Positions 1 to 6,976 of a DNA stretch of 17,778 nt are shown here, in pieces. The stretch is taken from NCBI GenBank assembly GCA_900556245.1, contig USOC01000003.1, forward strand, positions 1-17,778, written 5' to 3'. The DNA is from an uncultured Prevotellaceae bacterium (GTDB lineage Bacteria; Bacteroidota; Bacteroidia; Bacteroidales; Muribaculaceae). The translations under genes were made by a program, and so were the position numbers. The notes below the pieces were generated by a model, which was given only the letters and a program-made list of their open reading frames with translations, did no database searches and was not told the DNA's origin. Position 1 is the stretch's first letter, and every line of letters starts with the position of its first letter.

Positions 1-80
1 TTGTGGTTCACTACACTTGGCGGTAAATACCTGTGGTCAGACTATCTCCGACTGAATTAGTGCCATGCCCGGCACACGCA
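1..80. other. Left-edge stretch with no supported gene
   Basis: I see no credible coding region here. Short open frames overlap the terminator of the next gene and lack family features. On the minus strand the stretch contains a small hairpin, GTGCC/GGCAC around a six-base loop (positions 60-75). It may be the edge of a structured RNA or mobile element that continues outside the window, but I cannot identify it. Confidence 0.3.
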
Positions 81-81
81 T

Positions 82-106
82 AAAAAAGACAGGCGTCGCC
101 TGTCTT
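82..106 (-). terminator. Intrinsic terminator of the flavoenzyme gene
   Basis: Read on the minus strand, a nine-base-pair stem (AAGACAGGC/GCCTGTCTT, 86-106) with a three-base loop runs directly into a T tract (82-87). It lies about 8 bases after the TAA stop of the flavoenzyme gene. This is a textbook Rho-independent terminator of the Firmicute style, and it shows the gene is probably monocistronic or last in its operon. Confidence 0.85.
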
Positions 107-113
107 AAGCATC

Positions 114-2036
114 TTATAAAGCGTTTGCTGCAAGATAACCAGATTCAATAGCTGAATTGATGTCTGCCACCTTATTTGCATCACCAACAACCTGAACATG
201 GATATTCTTTTCTTCTAATGCAGTCATGTCAAATACATTAGAACGAGCACCTACTGCAAATACTACATAATCACATGGAAGTGATACTTTACCTTCTGCA
301 GTTTCTGCTTCTACTGTAGTTGCAGTAATTTCTGTTACCTTAGTATTAGTGAACTGTTTAACACCATGCTTTTCAAAATCAGCCATCATTTCTGGACGAA
401 TTGTAGTTGATTCTTCTTTCGCAATAGTATCCATCATTTCTACGATACTTACATCATTACCTCTAAGTGCAAGGTATTCAGCTGTTTCAGCACCTACAAG
501 TCCACCACCGATAACAACGATTCTTCCTGCTGGGAACTGTTCATTAGAAAGTACTTTCCAAGCATCCTGTACATGAGGCATATCCTTACCAGGGATATTT
601 AAGATGAAGTTGGAAGCACCAGTTGCAACGATAACTTCATCAGGCTGATCAGCTAAAATATCTTCGCTAGTAACAGCTTTACCTAAACGTAAATCAACAC
701 CCAATGCTTTGACTTCATTTGCGAGATAATGAATAGAACGATTCATTTCTTCTTTTCTAGGTGGTACAGAAGCAATATTTAACTGTCCGCCTACTTGAGT
801 ATCCTTGTCATAAACAATAACGTCATGACCCTTCACTGCAGCAACTCTTGCAGCTTCTAAACCTGCAGGTCCTGCACCAACAATAACAACCTTCTTCTTA
901 TCATCTGCAGGAGTAATAGTTCTTTCATATTCATAACCATTTTCTGCATTAAGAACACAGCTTAAGAACTTTCTGTTTTGGATAGAGTCTGTACATCCCT
1001 TATTACACATCATACATAAACGAATTCTGCATGGCTGTCCATCTTCAATCTTTTTAACATAATCAGGATCAGCTAACAATGAACGTCCATAACCTACGAT
1101 ATCACATACACCGTTCTCAATTAATGCTTCACCATTCTGTGGAGTAACGATACGCCCTACCGCAGATACTGGAATACTTACAGCATCTTTAACTCTCTTA
1201 GTATATGACTGCATGAAACAATATGGCTGAGTACCCATTGCTGGAATTGTATCATTTAAGTTACCTGTATGGTTAGCCTGTCCAACATGGATCATATTAA
1301 CGCCTGCTTCTTCAAGCTTCTTCGCAAATTCAACAGCTTCATCAATCTTTAATCCACCTTTACCTCTTAATGGGTTATCAGTGATGATTGGAAGTTTATA
1401 GTCAATACAGATATGAGGGGCATGTTCTTTAATGCTTTCTACTACTTGTAACGCAAAACGTGTTCTATTTTCGAAGCTTCCTCCATATTCATCTGTACGA
1501 TGATTTAATACTGTAGAACATAAAGCACCTACTAAACGGTCTCCATGAACTTCTACTACATCTACACCTGCTTCATACGCACGTCTTACGCATTCACCCA
1601 TCTGTTTAAGAATTGTATTTAATGCTTCTGGAGTTACTTCATCAGTGAAATGAAGCATATCATGATGTAATTTAGCACGAGCTGCCTGCATATCACCCTT
1701 CTTAAACATTTCAGCTAAAGCCTGAACATCATATTCAGGATGGAAAATCTGAATACCTAATTTACAATCAAATTCATGTAATGCATCAGCTAATTCTTTA
1801 TAAGCTGGAATCTGTTCATCCTTGAATAATTTTGGTGTTGGAGAAACAGTATTTACTGGTGCGACGTCTCCAAGTACGATATAAGATACACCACCTTCTG
1901 CAATACGTTTATAGAAGTTGAAGCTCTGTTTAGAAGTTGAACCGTCACGTTCCTCATAGCCAGTTGTCATTGGTGGGAACATGATACGATTTTTCAATGT
2001 GATTGGACCTACTTTAATTGGTTCTAATAGTTTCAT
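114..2036 (-). CDS. NADH:flavin oxidoreductase, 2,4-dienoyl-CoA/2-enoate reductase family
   Basis: Predicted multi-cofactor enzyme of 640 residues that would reduce an activated C=C bond using NAD(P)H. Residues 1-330 form an Old Yellow Enzyme-type FMN barrel, starting LLEPIKVG and including the family signature NHRTDEYGGSFENR near 178-191. Cys341, 344, 348 and 360 (CxxCxxxCx11C) should bind a 4Fe-4S cluster. Residues 384-411 hold a GxGPAG FAD site, 506-534 a GGGLVGAE NAD(P) site, and the C-terminal GDA (618-620) completes the FAD fold. The length matches FadH, 2-enoate reductases and the bile-acid enzymes BaiCD/BaiH; the substrate cannot be assigned from sequence. I chose the ATG at 2036 because AAGGAGA lies 8 bases upstream; an in-frame extension to 2060 reads through that Shine-Dalgarno site. 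AT-rich codon use and the Shine-Dalgarno site differ from the rest of the window. Confidence 0.9.
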   Translation of the reverse strand: MKLLEPIKVGPITLKNRIMFPPMTTGYEERDGSTSKQSFNFYKRIAEGGVSYIVLGDVAPVNTVSPTPKLFKDEQIPAYKELADALHEFDCKLGIQIFHPEYDVQALAEMFKKGDMQAARAKLHHDMLHFTDEVTPEALNTILKQMGECVRRAYEAGVDVVEVHGDRLVGALCSTVLNHRTDEYGGSFENRTRFALQVVESIKEHAPHICIDYKLPIITDNPLRGKGGLKIDEAVEFAKKLEEAGVNMIHVGQANHTGNLNDTIPAMGTQPYCFMQSYTKRVKDAVSIPVSAVGRIVTPQNGEALIENGVCDIVGYGRSLLADPDYVKKIEDGQPCRIRLCMMCNKGCTDSIQNRKFLSCVLNAENGYEYERTITPADDKKKVVIVGAGPAGLEAARVAAVKGHDVIVYDKDTQVGGQLNIASVPPRKEEMNRSIHYLANEVKALGVDLRLGKAVTSEDILADQPDEVIVATGASNFILNIPGKDMPHVQDAWKVLSNEQFPAGRIVVIGGGLVGAETAEYLALRGNDVSIVEMMDTIAKEESTTIRPEMMADFEKHGVKQFTNTKVTEITATTVEAETAEGKVSLPCDYVVFAVGARSNVFDMTALEEKNIHVQVVGDANKVADINSAIESGYLAANAL

Positions 2037-2044
2037 ATTATTTC

Positions 2045-2051
2045 TCTCCTT
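2045..2051 (-). promoter_or_regulatory. Shine-Dalgarno sequence deciding the flavoenzyme start
   Basis: AAGGAGA on the minus strand ends 8 bases before the ATG at 2036. It fixes that start over the longer in-frame one, and is a Firmicute-like signal that most genes to the right lack. Confidence 0.8.
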
Positions 2052-2075
2052 ACAATACATTTTTAACCACTACCA

Positions 2076-2089
2076 TTATAGCGCTTTCA
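2076..2089 (-). promoter_or_regulatory. Candidate CcpA (cre) operator
   Basis: On the minus strand TGAAAGCGCTATAA matches the catabolite-responsive-element consensus TGWAANCGNTNWCA at all but the penultimate base. It lies between a TATAAT box (2107-2112) and the gene, so it would sit about 11-24 bases downstream of a start site near 2100, a place where CcpA usually represses. It also overlaps a second TATAAT (2075-2080). The match is seen; the function is inferred. Confidence 0.5.
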
Positions 2090-2106
2090 TTTTACAAATG
2101 ATAGTA

Positions 2107-2112
2107 ATTATA
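2107..2112 (-). promoter_or_regulatory. Possible sigma-70-type -10 box of the flavoenzyme gene
   Basis: A perfect TATAAT on the minus strand, 71 bases upstream of the start codon. No good -35 hexamer lies at 16-18 bases, so the promoter is uncertain; a second TATAAT at 2075-2080 is an alternative. Confidence 0.4.
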
Positions 2113-2176
2113 CGCAATTTATAAGTCACATTTTGTCATCAAAAGAATAAATTATATGTTTTTTAAGACAAAAAAG

Positions 2177-2184
2177 TATCTTTG
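2177..2184 (+). promoter_or_regulatory. Bacteroidota -7 box (TATCTTTG) before the kinase-like gene
   Basis: TATCTTTG fits the Bacteroidota TAnnTTTG -7 element. It predicts a transcript start near 2190 and a leader of only about 13 bases before the ATG at 2203. No clear -33 TTTG is seen. It is the leftmost Bacteroidota-type signal in the window and limits the join with the Firmicute-like DNA to its left side. Confidence 0.55.
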
Positions 2185-2202
2185 TAAAAAAACAAACCTG
2201 CC

Positions 2203-2658
2203 ATGCCTATCTTTCCGACCACATTAGACCGTCTGATTGCCGACAGAAAGATTTCGACGAAAGTTTTGGCGCTGATCCAGCATCGCCTGCCTGACGCTAT
2301 CGACGAAGTCCTGCGCCAAGGCGTCGCACACCGGCCTCCCAAACCGTCCGACATTGCCATTGCTGACGACGAATCGGATTTGAAATTTAATCCGGTCGGA
2401 ACACAGTCGGCCAAAGAGGAAGACGATGTCTTTGCCTACGGACAAATTTTGCAACAGGTGCTTGCCGCTTCACCCACCCGCATAGGCCATCTCAACAAAG
2501 TGGCCGAGGCATGCACAACAACCAACCCCGAAGAAAGAATCAGCGATTTTGCTTCGCTCCGGCTTGCCATAGAACGCCAGTCAAGCAACGCCATCTACGC
2601 CTCAATCATTGCCGTCATTCTTTGTTCATGCGCCTTATTGGCATGGCTGAGCAACTAA
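2203..2658 (+). CDS. Tail-anchored, degenerate kinase C-lobe protein
   Basis: A 151-residue protein that aligns by eye with the C-lobe of eukaryotic-like Ser/Thr kinases from the alpha-D helix onward. Residues 43-50 (HRPPKPSD) sit where kinases have HRDxKPxN: the catalytic Asp is Pro and the metal-binding Asn is Asp, though Lys47 is kept. NPVG (63-66) stands in place of DFG. The alpha-F motif DVFAYG (75-80) and the late Arg (NPEER, 108-112) are kept. Residues 129-148 form one hydrophobic helix at the very C-terminus, so the domain should face the cytoplasm. The ATP-binding N-lobe is absent, and an in-frame stop at 2185-2187 rules out a longer reading frame upstream. Catalysis is therefore very unlikely. 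It could be a scaffold, a binding module or a relic. The next gene follows 100 bases later with its own promoter. Confidence 0.6.
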   Translation: MPIFPTTLDRLIADRKISTKVLALIQHRLPDAIDEVLRQGVAHRPPKPSDIAIADDESDLKFNPVGTQSAKEEDDVFAYGQILQQVLAASPTRIGHLNKVAEACTTTNPEERISDFASLRLAIERQSSNAIYASIIAVILCSCALLAWLSN

Positions 2659-2720
2659 AGCAAAACTGTCATCTGCGCACGTATTAGACAGACTTTCAAA
2701 CCAAAATTTGCCTAAAAAGA

Positions 2721-2728
2721 TATATTTG
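2721..2728 (+). promoter_or_regulatory. Bacteroidota -7 box (TATATTTG) before the GNAT gene
   Basis: TATATTTG matches TAnnTTTG and predicts a start near 2734, about 25 bases before the ATG. The best -33 candidate is an imperfect TTTC at 2694-2697. Confidence 0.6.
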
Positions 2729-2758
2729 TGTAATTTTGCCACCTAAATTCATTAGGAA

Positions 2759-3892
2759 ATGGCAGTCGAAATTAAAATCATTGCAAAAGAAAAGAAACAA
2801 CTGAAAGAATTTGTCAACTTCGGCGTAAACTTCTACAAAGGCAACAAATATTTTGTGCCGCCCTTGCTTACTGATGACATCAACACACTTTCTCCCGACA
2901 AGAATCCGGCATTCGAATTTTGCGAGTCGGAATATTTCATGGCATACCGCGACGGCAAGCCGGTAGGACGCATTGCCGCTATCATCAATCACAAAGTCAA
3001 CAAGAAAGACAATAAAAAGGAATTGCGATTTGGATTTATTGAATTCATCGATGACATAGAAGTGACAAAAGCTCTGTTTGACGCAGCCATAACATGGGGC
3101 AAACAGAAAGGCATGACATCCATTCTCGGGCCTTTAGGATTTACGGATATGGACCATGAAGGGGCACTCGTTGAAGGATTCGACGAACTATCAACAATGG
3201 CCACTATCTATAACTATCCTTATTATCCCGAACATTTCGAAAAATTAGGCTTTGAGAAAAAAGCTGACTGGGTGGAATTTCAGATGACTGTCCCCGACGC
3301 CATTCCCGAAAAGCATGTACTCATCAGCGAAATTGTAAAAAAGAAATACGGACTCCACACAGTCCGCTACAACAACCGCAAAAAGCTGGTTGCCGAAATA
3401 GGCAAACCCCTCTTTCATCTGATTAATGAGGCCTACAACGATCTTTTCGGCTATTCTCCGCTTAGCGACAGACAAATCGACCACTACATCAAGAACTATC
3501 TGCCAATTATCCGCTTCGATCATCTTTCGATTATCAAAGACGCAGAAGACAACCTTGTCGGTGTAGGCATCGCTGTTCCGTCGATGTCAAGAGCGTTACA
3601 AAAATCACACGGCAAATTTTTCCCATTCGGCTGGTATCATTTGCGCCGCGCACTGTTTCTCAACAAGACGGACATCGTCGACCTGCTGCTTGTAGCGATT
3701 AAGCCCGAATACCAAGGGAAAGGCGTCAACGCACTGCTGTTTACCGACTTAATTCCTTCGTTCCAGAAATGCAAATACAAATATGCGGAAAGCAACCCCG
3801 AACTGGAGCTGAACCAGAAGGTACAGTCGCAATGGCAATACTTCGAGACTCGCCAGCACAAACGCCGACGCGCTTTCGGAAAAGCAATCTGA
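2759..3892 (+). CDS. GNAT-fold acyltransferase of the long Bacteroidota type
   Basis: A 377-residue soluble protein. It belongs, from recall of the family, to a long GNAT-like group common in Bacteroidota, with the pattern KGNKYFVPPL (27-36), KNPAFEF (48-54), GRIAAIIN (70-77), GPLGFTDMDHEG (124-135) and a C-terminal QSQWQYFE...HKRRR (356-371). The acyl-CoA-binding turn is QGKG at 319-322 in the sequence YQGKGVNALLF, which fits GNAT motif A. The substrate is not known from sequence. Distantly related proteins include YghO of E. coli and, as far as I recall, the bacterial ceramide synthase group, so N-acylation of a sphingoid base is one possibility. No serine palmitoyltransferase gene is next to it. 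It lacks membrane segments and a signal peptide, and has its own promoter. Transcription ends at the hairpin at 3912-3954. Confidence 0.75.
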   Translation: MAVEIKIIAKEKKQLKEFVNFGVNFYKGNKYFVPPLLTDDINTLSPDKNPAFEFCESEYFMAYRDGKPVGRIAAIINHKVNKKDNKKELRFGFIEFIDDIEVTKALFDAAITWGKQKGMTSILGPLGFTDMDHEGALVEGFDELSTMATIYNYPYYPEHFEKLGFEKKADWVEFQMTVPDAIPEKHVLISEIVKKKYGLHTVRYNNRKKLVAEIGKPLFHLINEAYNDLFGYSPLSDRQIDHYIKNYLPIIRFDHLSIIKDAEDNLVGVGIAVPSMSRALQKSHGKFFPFGWYHLRRALFLNKTDIVDLLLVAIKPEYQGKGVNALLFTDLIPSFQKCKYKYAESNPELELNQKVQSQWQYFETRQHKRRRAFGKAI

Positions 3893-3911
3893 TTCCCGTG
3901 ACAAGGCAACA

Positions 3912-3954
3912 GACAAAGAGGGGATGACGCTTCGCGTGTCATCCCCTCTTTGTC
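3912..3954. terminator. Bidirectional terminator between convergent genes
   Basis: A perfect 17-base-pair inverted repeat (3912-3928 with 3938-3954, arms beginning GACAAAGAGG) around a nine-base loop. It sits between the GNAT gene (plus) and the phosphatase gene (minus). The arms carry AAAGAG/CTCTTT and no long T tract follows, but the position and length make a shared terminator the best reading. Confidence 0.8.
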
Positions 3955-3974
3955 CAATTAAACTTACTTAAAAC

Positions 3975-5249
3975 CTAAAACAATTGCCTATAAAAATTGC
4001 GCACATCTTTCCAACGATAGAAAGGATAGCAATCGGTAGATACCGGTATTTTCACCTCTTTTTCATTCAGCATAAATTTCACCAGCACGTCGTCGGTTGT
4101 ACCATTTTTCTTATTAAAGAAAATGATTTGTATGTTGGCTGCCATCGGTACAATCTTGAAATCAGCCCAATGCTTGTAGACCTCAGCCGGGTCGGAAAGC
4201 GCTACATTGCAATCCTCCAACCGCAGGATTGCCGCTAGAGGAATCACATTGCCATCATGCCCAAACCTCAACGTTGCGGCTATTTTCGGGTTGGCAACAG
4301 CCTCATCAGCACTTTCCACGATATTACGCAACAGATTGGAAGCATTCGCCACCACAATCCCATTGCCTGCCGCATGATTGGCATTCCCGGCATAGAAATG
4401 ATAATTGTTGCTCTGCCAAAGTCCGAAAAGTTCGTCAGCTGTAAACAAGTCATAGAACGACACCTTAGTCTCCATATCCTGCATGTCGGAAGCACTCCAA
4501 TAGAGTCCCCACATCAGATTTGACGGATTCACCGATTTGCGCACAAAATCAGCGTCGGCAAACAAAGAAGCGACAAGACGCTCCGGACGGGTGTTCTCCT
4601 CCTTGAATTTTCTCATTTCCTCCGCCAAAGGCCCGCGTTCTCCATGCGTGAAACGGTTGGATTCTTCTGCATGATAATTGAGATAATCCATATAGCGATC
4701 ACTCATTTCGTAGAGAATCGCCATATCGGGATTAAGTTCTTTCAAACGGTCGCCAAACGCCACCATACTCATCGCACAGCGAGGCACAATCGTAGAACGG
4801 GCAGAGATTGAGTCGCCTTTTTCAAACACTTCCGGAAAAGCCCGGAACATTCTTTCGGCAATACCACGTTGCTGACGGCGGCCAAGCGGAGACAAGTCGC
4901 CGCTGGTTGGAGCACCTTCGCGACACACCTCAGCCAAACGTTGACACACATCTTCGCCAAGCGGGGTCAATGCACCGGCTTTGTGCGCTTTGACAAACAA
5001 GTCGTAGACCGTCGTATAGTCTCTGCCACTAATCAGATAGCGAGAGCCATGACGTCCGTAATGACTGATGTAAAAAGGCTTGTAACCTTTCGGAGCAGGC
5101 GTGTTGCCATCGGCAGAAGGGGCAGGATAAGCATAATAGACACCGCCGGTCTTCTCCGGAGTCGCCGCAAGTTCCTCCCGGGAGGTCTGTCCCATCATGG
5201 ACAGACCCGCCAAGAGCAGCGACATCATTAATATTGATTTTCTGATCAT
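3975..5249 (-). CDS. Secreted histidine-type phosphatase
   Basis: Predicted exported phosphomonoesterase of histidine phosphatase clade 2, 424 residues. Residues 1-20 are a signal peptide (MIRKSILMMSLLLAGLSMMG, then Q). The catalytic motif RHGSR lies at 66-70 (His67 would carry the phosphate), and HD at 331-332 supplies the proton donor, as in acid phosphatases and phytases. MINPP enzymes, which have a similar N-terminal region, usually have HAE instead; so an inositol-phosphate substrate is possible but not shown. It starts 20 bases after the SusD gene and is the last gene of that operon. I chose the ATG at 5249; an in-frame TTG at 5273 would overlap the SusD stop and put charged residues before the signal peptide. 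Its place behind SusC/SusD suggests it removes phosphate from the imported substrate. Confidence 0.88.
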   Translation of the reverse strand: MIRKSILMMSLLLAGLSMMGQTSREELAATPEKTGGVYYAYPAPSADGNTPAPKGYKPFYISHYGRHGSRYLISGRDYTTVYDLFVKAHKAGALTPLGEDVCQRLAEVCREGAPTSGDLSPLGRRQQRGIAERMFRAFPEVFEKGDSISARSTIVPRCAMSMVAFGDRLKELNPDMAILYEMSDRYMDYLNYHAEESNRFTHGERGPLAEEMRKFKEENTRPERLVASLFADADFVRKSVNPSNLMWGLYWSASDMQDMETKVSFYDLFTADELFGLWQSNNYHFYAGNANHAAGNGIVVANASNLLRNIVESADEAVANPKIAATLRFGHDGNVIPLAAILRLEDCNVALSDPAEVYKHWADFKIVPMAANIQIIFFNKKNGTTDDVLVKFMLNEKEVKIPVSTDCYPFYRWKDVRNFYRQLF

Positions 5250-5269
5250 CTGTGATTCTGTTATATTTA

Positions 5270-6955
5270 TCAATAGCCCGGATTCGGAATGATACCCGGA
5301 TTCGTTGTAATCTCACTTGCGGGAATCGGGAACAGCTGCAAATAGTCGTCGACATCGGCACCCTCGCGCACACCGTTTTTCCAATCCCAATTGTAGCCTT
5401 TCGTAAACTTTCCGAAACGTATCAGGTCGGTCCGACGAACACATTCCGAAGCCAATTCGCGCTGACGCTCTCCAAGGATAAAGTCAAGATCAAGCTCCGA
5501 AGATGTGATTTTTCCGGAGACAGCAGAACTAATGCCTGCAACGGCATAGTCATCGCTCATATAAGCGCGCATTCTCACCTCGTTGACATATCCGAGCGCT
5601 TCGCCATTCGAGCCATTTGCCCCGCGGAGGATTGCCTCTGCCGCCATCAGATAAGCATCAGCCTTGCGGAACAAGGGAAAATCGATAGACGTATAGGTGT
5701 CGCCGGAAGCACAGATTTCGTCGTCCTTTGTCACATTTCGCCACTTGATATAACCATAGCCACAAGTGTAAGTACTTGTCATTGCCCCGGTAGCGTCCCA
5801 AGTCTCTTTGGTCTGATTGGGCAGCGCCGTCATAAATTGCGCCCGCTTGTCATTTTTCTTGTTTCCCCATGTGTCTTCTTTGTCAAAAGTCACGTCGGAA
5901 GCATCGAATGCATCTACAAGCGTTGTTTTCGAACGGACATTTCCCCAACCCTTTGAGCCGACTCCGGTCTGATAAAGTTCGTTCATCGGGCCATTGACAA
6001 ACGCTTTCACATAGAAGTTGGTACCGGCCGAGCTTTGAGCTCGCAAACCGTCCTGCACCAACGGCCAGATGATTTCCGGACAAGTATTGTTGTCAGCCAG
6101 GAAGATGTGACGATAATCCTTGGCAAGCTGATAGTGGCTGTCACCGATGACAAGGCGGGCATACTTCAGGCAGTCTTGATACCGATCTTCTCCAATCCAA
6201 GTCTGCGCATTCAGATACATTCTCGAAAGCAAAAACCAACAAGCCACGCGGTCGATGCGCCCGTATTCGTTTTCACCTGGAGCCTTCAGCAAATTTTCAA
6301 TGGCGAGCAATTCGCCTTCTGCCAATTCAAAAGTCTCTTTGCGAGTCATCTGCTTTGGCAGATCCTTCGTTCCGGTAAATTCATCGACATAAGGCACTCC
6401 CCCATAAAGGTCGCATAGCTGAGCATAGCAATAAGCTCTGATAAAACGGGCCTCCGCCGCATAAAATTGATAGTCGTCTTTCATTACTTCCCACACTCCA
6501 TGCTCTTTGATTCTGGCTTCAGTGCATTCGCGAATAATCTCATTGCAATAAGCTATCGACATGTACAGACGCTGGTAGGTCCATTTAATGACCGAAGCGT
6601 TCGAAGCATCCCACTGCAAGTTCAAGCACTTGCGCAAGCCGTTGGACGAAGAAGGCATCACAAAGTTATCCGTACAAAGTTCCTGCAAGTAGAACAACAG
6701 GCGCACATAGCCAGAATAGCCTTCGTTTGCCCCTTCAAGGTCGCCATTGCCGCCGTCGCCACCTTGCTGGCCCGTCAGAATCAGCGACGCGTAGCATTTT
6801 GCAAGCACACCGTCGTAACCGTCTTTGGAATTATAGATATTGCCTGGCACTTTCTGATTAGGATCGAGCGGTTCGGTATTGAGATCTCCGAAGCATGATG
6901 TCATCAGCACGCCTATTAAGAAAATAGCTGATAGTTTGATAAATATTTTTTTCAT
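5270..6955 (-). CDS. SusD/RagB-like outer-membrane nutrient-binding lipoprotein
   Basis: A 561-residue surface lipoprotein that would cap the SusC channel and bind its substrate. Residues 1-21 are a lipoprotein signal with lipobox LMTSC (Cys21). The rest has the SusD layout: an N-terminal part beginning DLNTEPLDPNQ, TPR-like helices (YFAEARFIRAYCYAQL-type helix near 165-180, with LCDLYGGVPYVDEF following), and a C-terminal LGERQRELASECVRRTDLIRFG-like region before the end GIIPNPGY. These are hallmark SusD patterns. It lies 21 bases after the SusC gene and 20 bases before the phosphatase. The ligand cannot be read from sequence, since SusD binding sites vary. Confidence 0.95.
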   Translation of the reverse strand: MKKIFIKLSAIFLIGVLMTSCFGDLNTEPLDPNQKVPGNIYNSKDGYDGVLAKCYASLILTGQQGGDGGNGDLEGANEGYSGYVRLLFYLQELCTDNFVMPSSSNGLRKCLNLQWDASNASVIKWTYQRLYMSIAYCNEIIRECTEARIKEHGVWEVMKDDYQFYAAEARFIRAYCYAQLCDLYGGVPYVDEFTGTKDLPKQMTRKETFELAEGELLAIENLLKAPGENEYGRIDRVACWFLLSRMYLNAQTWIGEDRYQDCLKYARLVIGDSHYQLAKDYRHIFLADNNTCPEIIWPLVQDGLRAQSSAGTNFYVKAFVNGPMNELYQTGVGSKGWGNVRSKTTLVDAFDASDVTFDKEDTWGNKKNDKRAQFMTALPNQTKETWDATGAMTSTYTCGYGYIKWRNVTKDDEICASGDTYTSIDFPLFRKADAYLMAAEAILRGANGSNGEALGYVNEVRMRAYMSDDYAVAGISSAVSGKITSSELDLDFILGERQRELASECVRRTDLIRFGKFTKGYNWDWKNGVREGADVDDYLQLFPIPASEITTNPGIIPNPGY

Positions 6956-6976
6956 GACTTTTTTTCTTTTTGTGAA

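Noticed and set aside
2037..2060. Eight-residue N-terminal extension of the flavoenzyme
   Set aside because: It reads through the AAGGAGA Shine-Dalgarno site; the ATG at 2036 begins the conserved LLEPIKVG segment.
3975..5249. Firm assignment as a MINPP phytase
   Set aside because: The proton-donor motif is HD, not the usual HAE, so only a general histidine phosphatase call is safe.
5250..5273. TTG start for the phosphatase, overlapping the SusD stop
   Set aside because: The ATG at 5249 gives a clean signal peptide; the extension adds polar residues before it.
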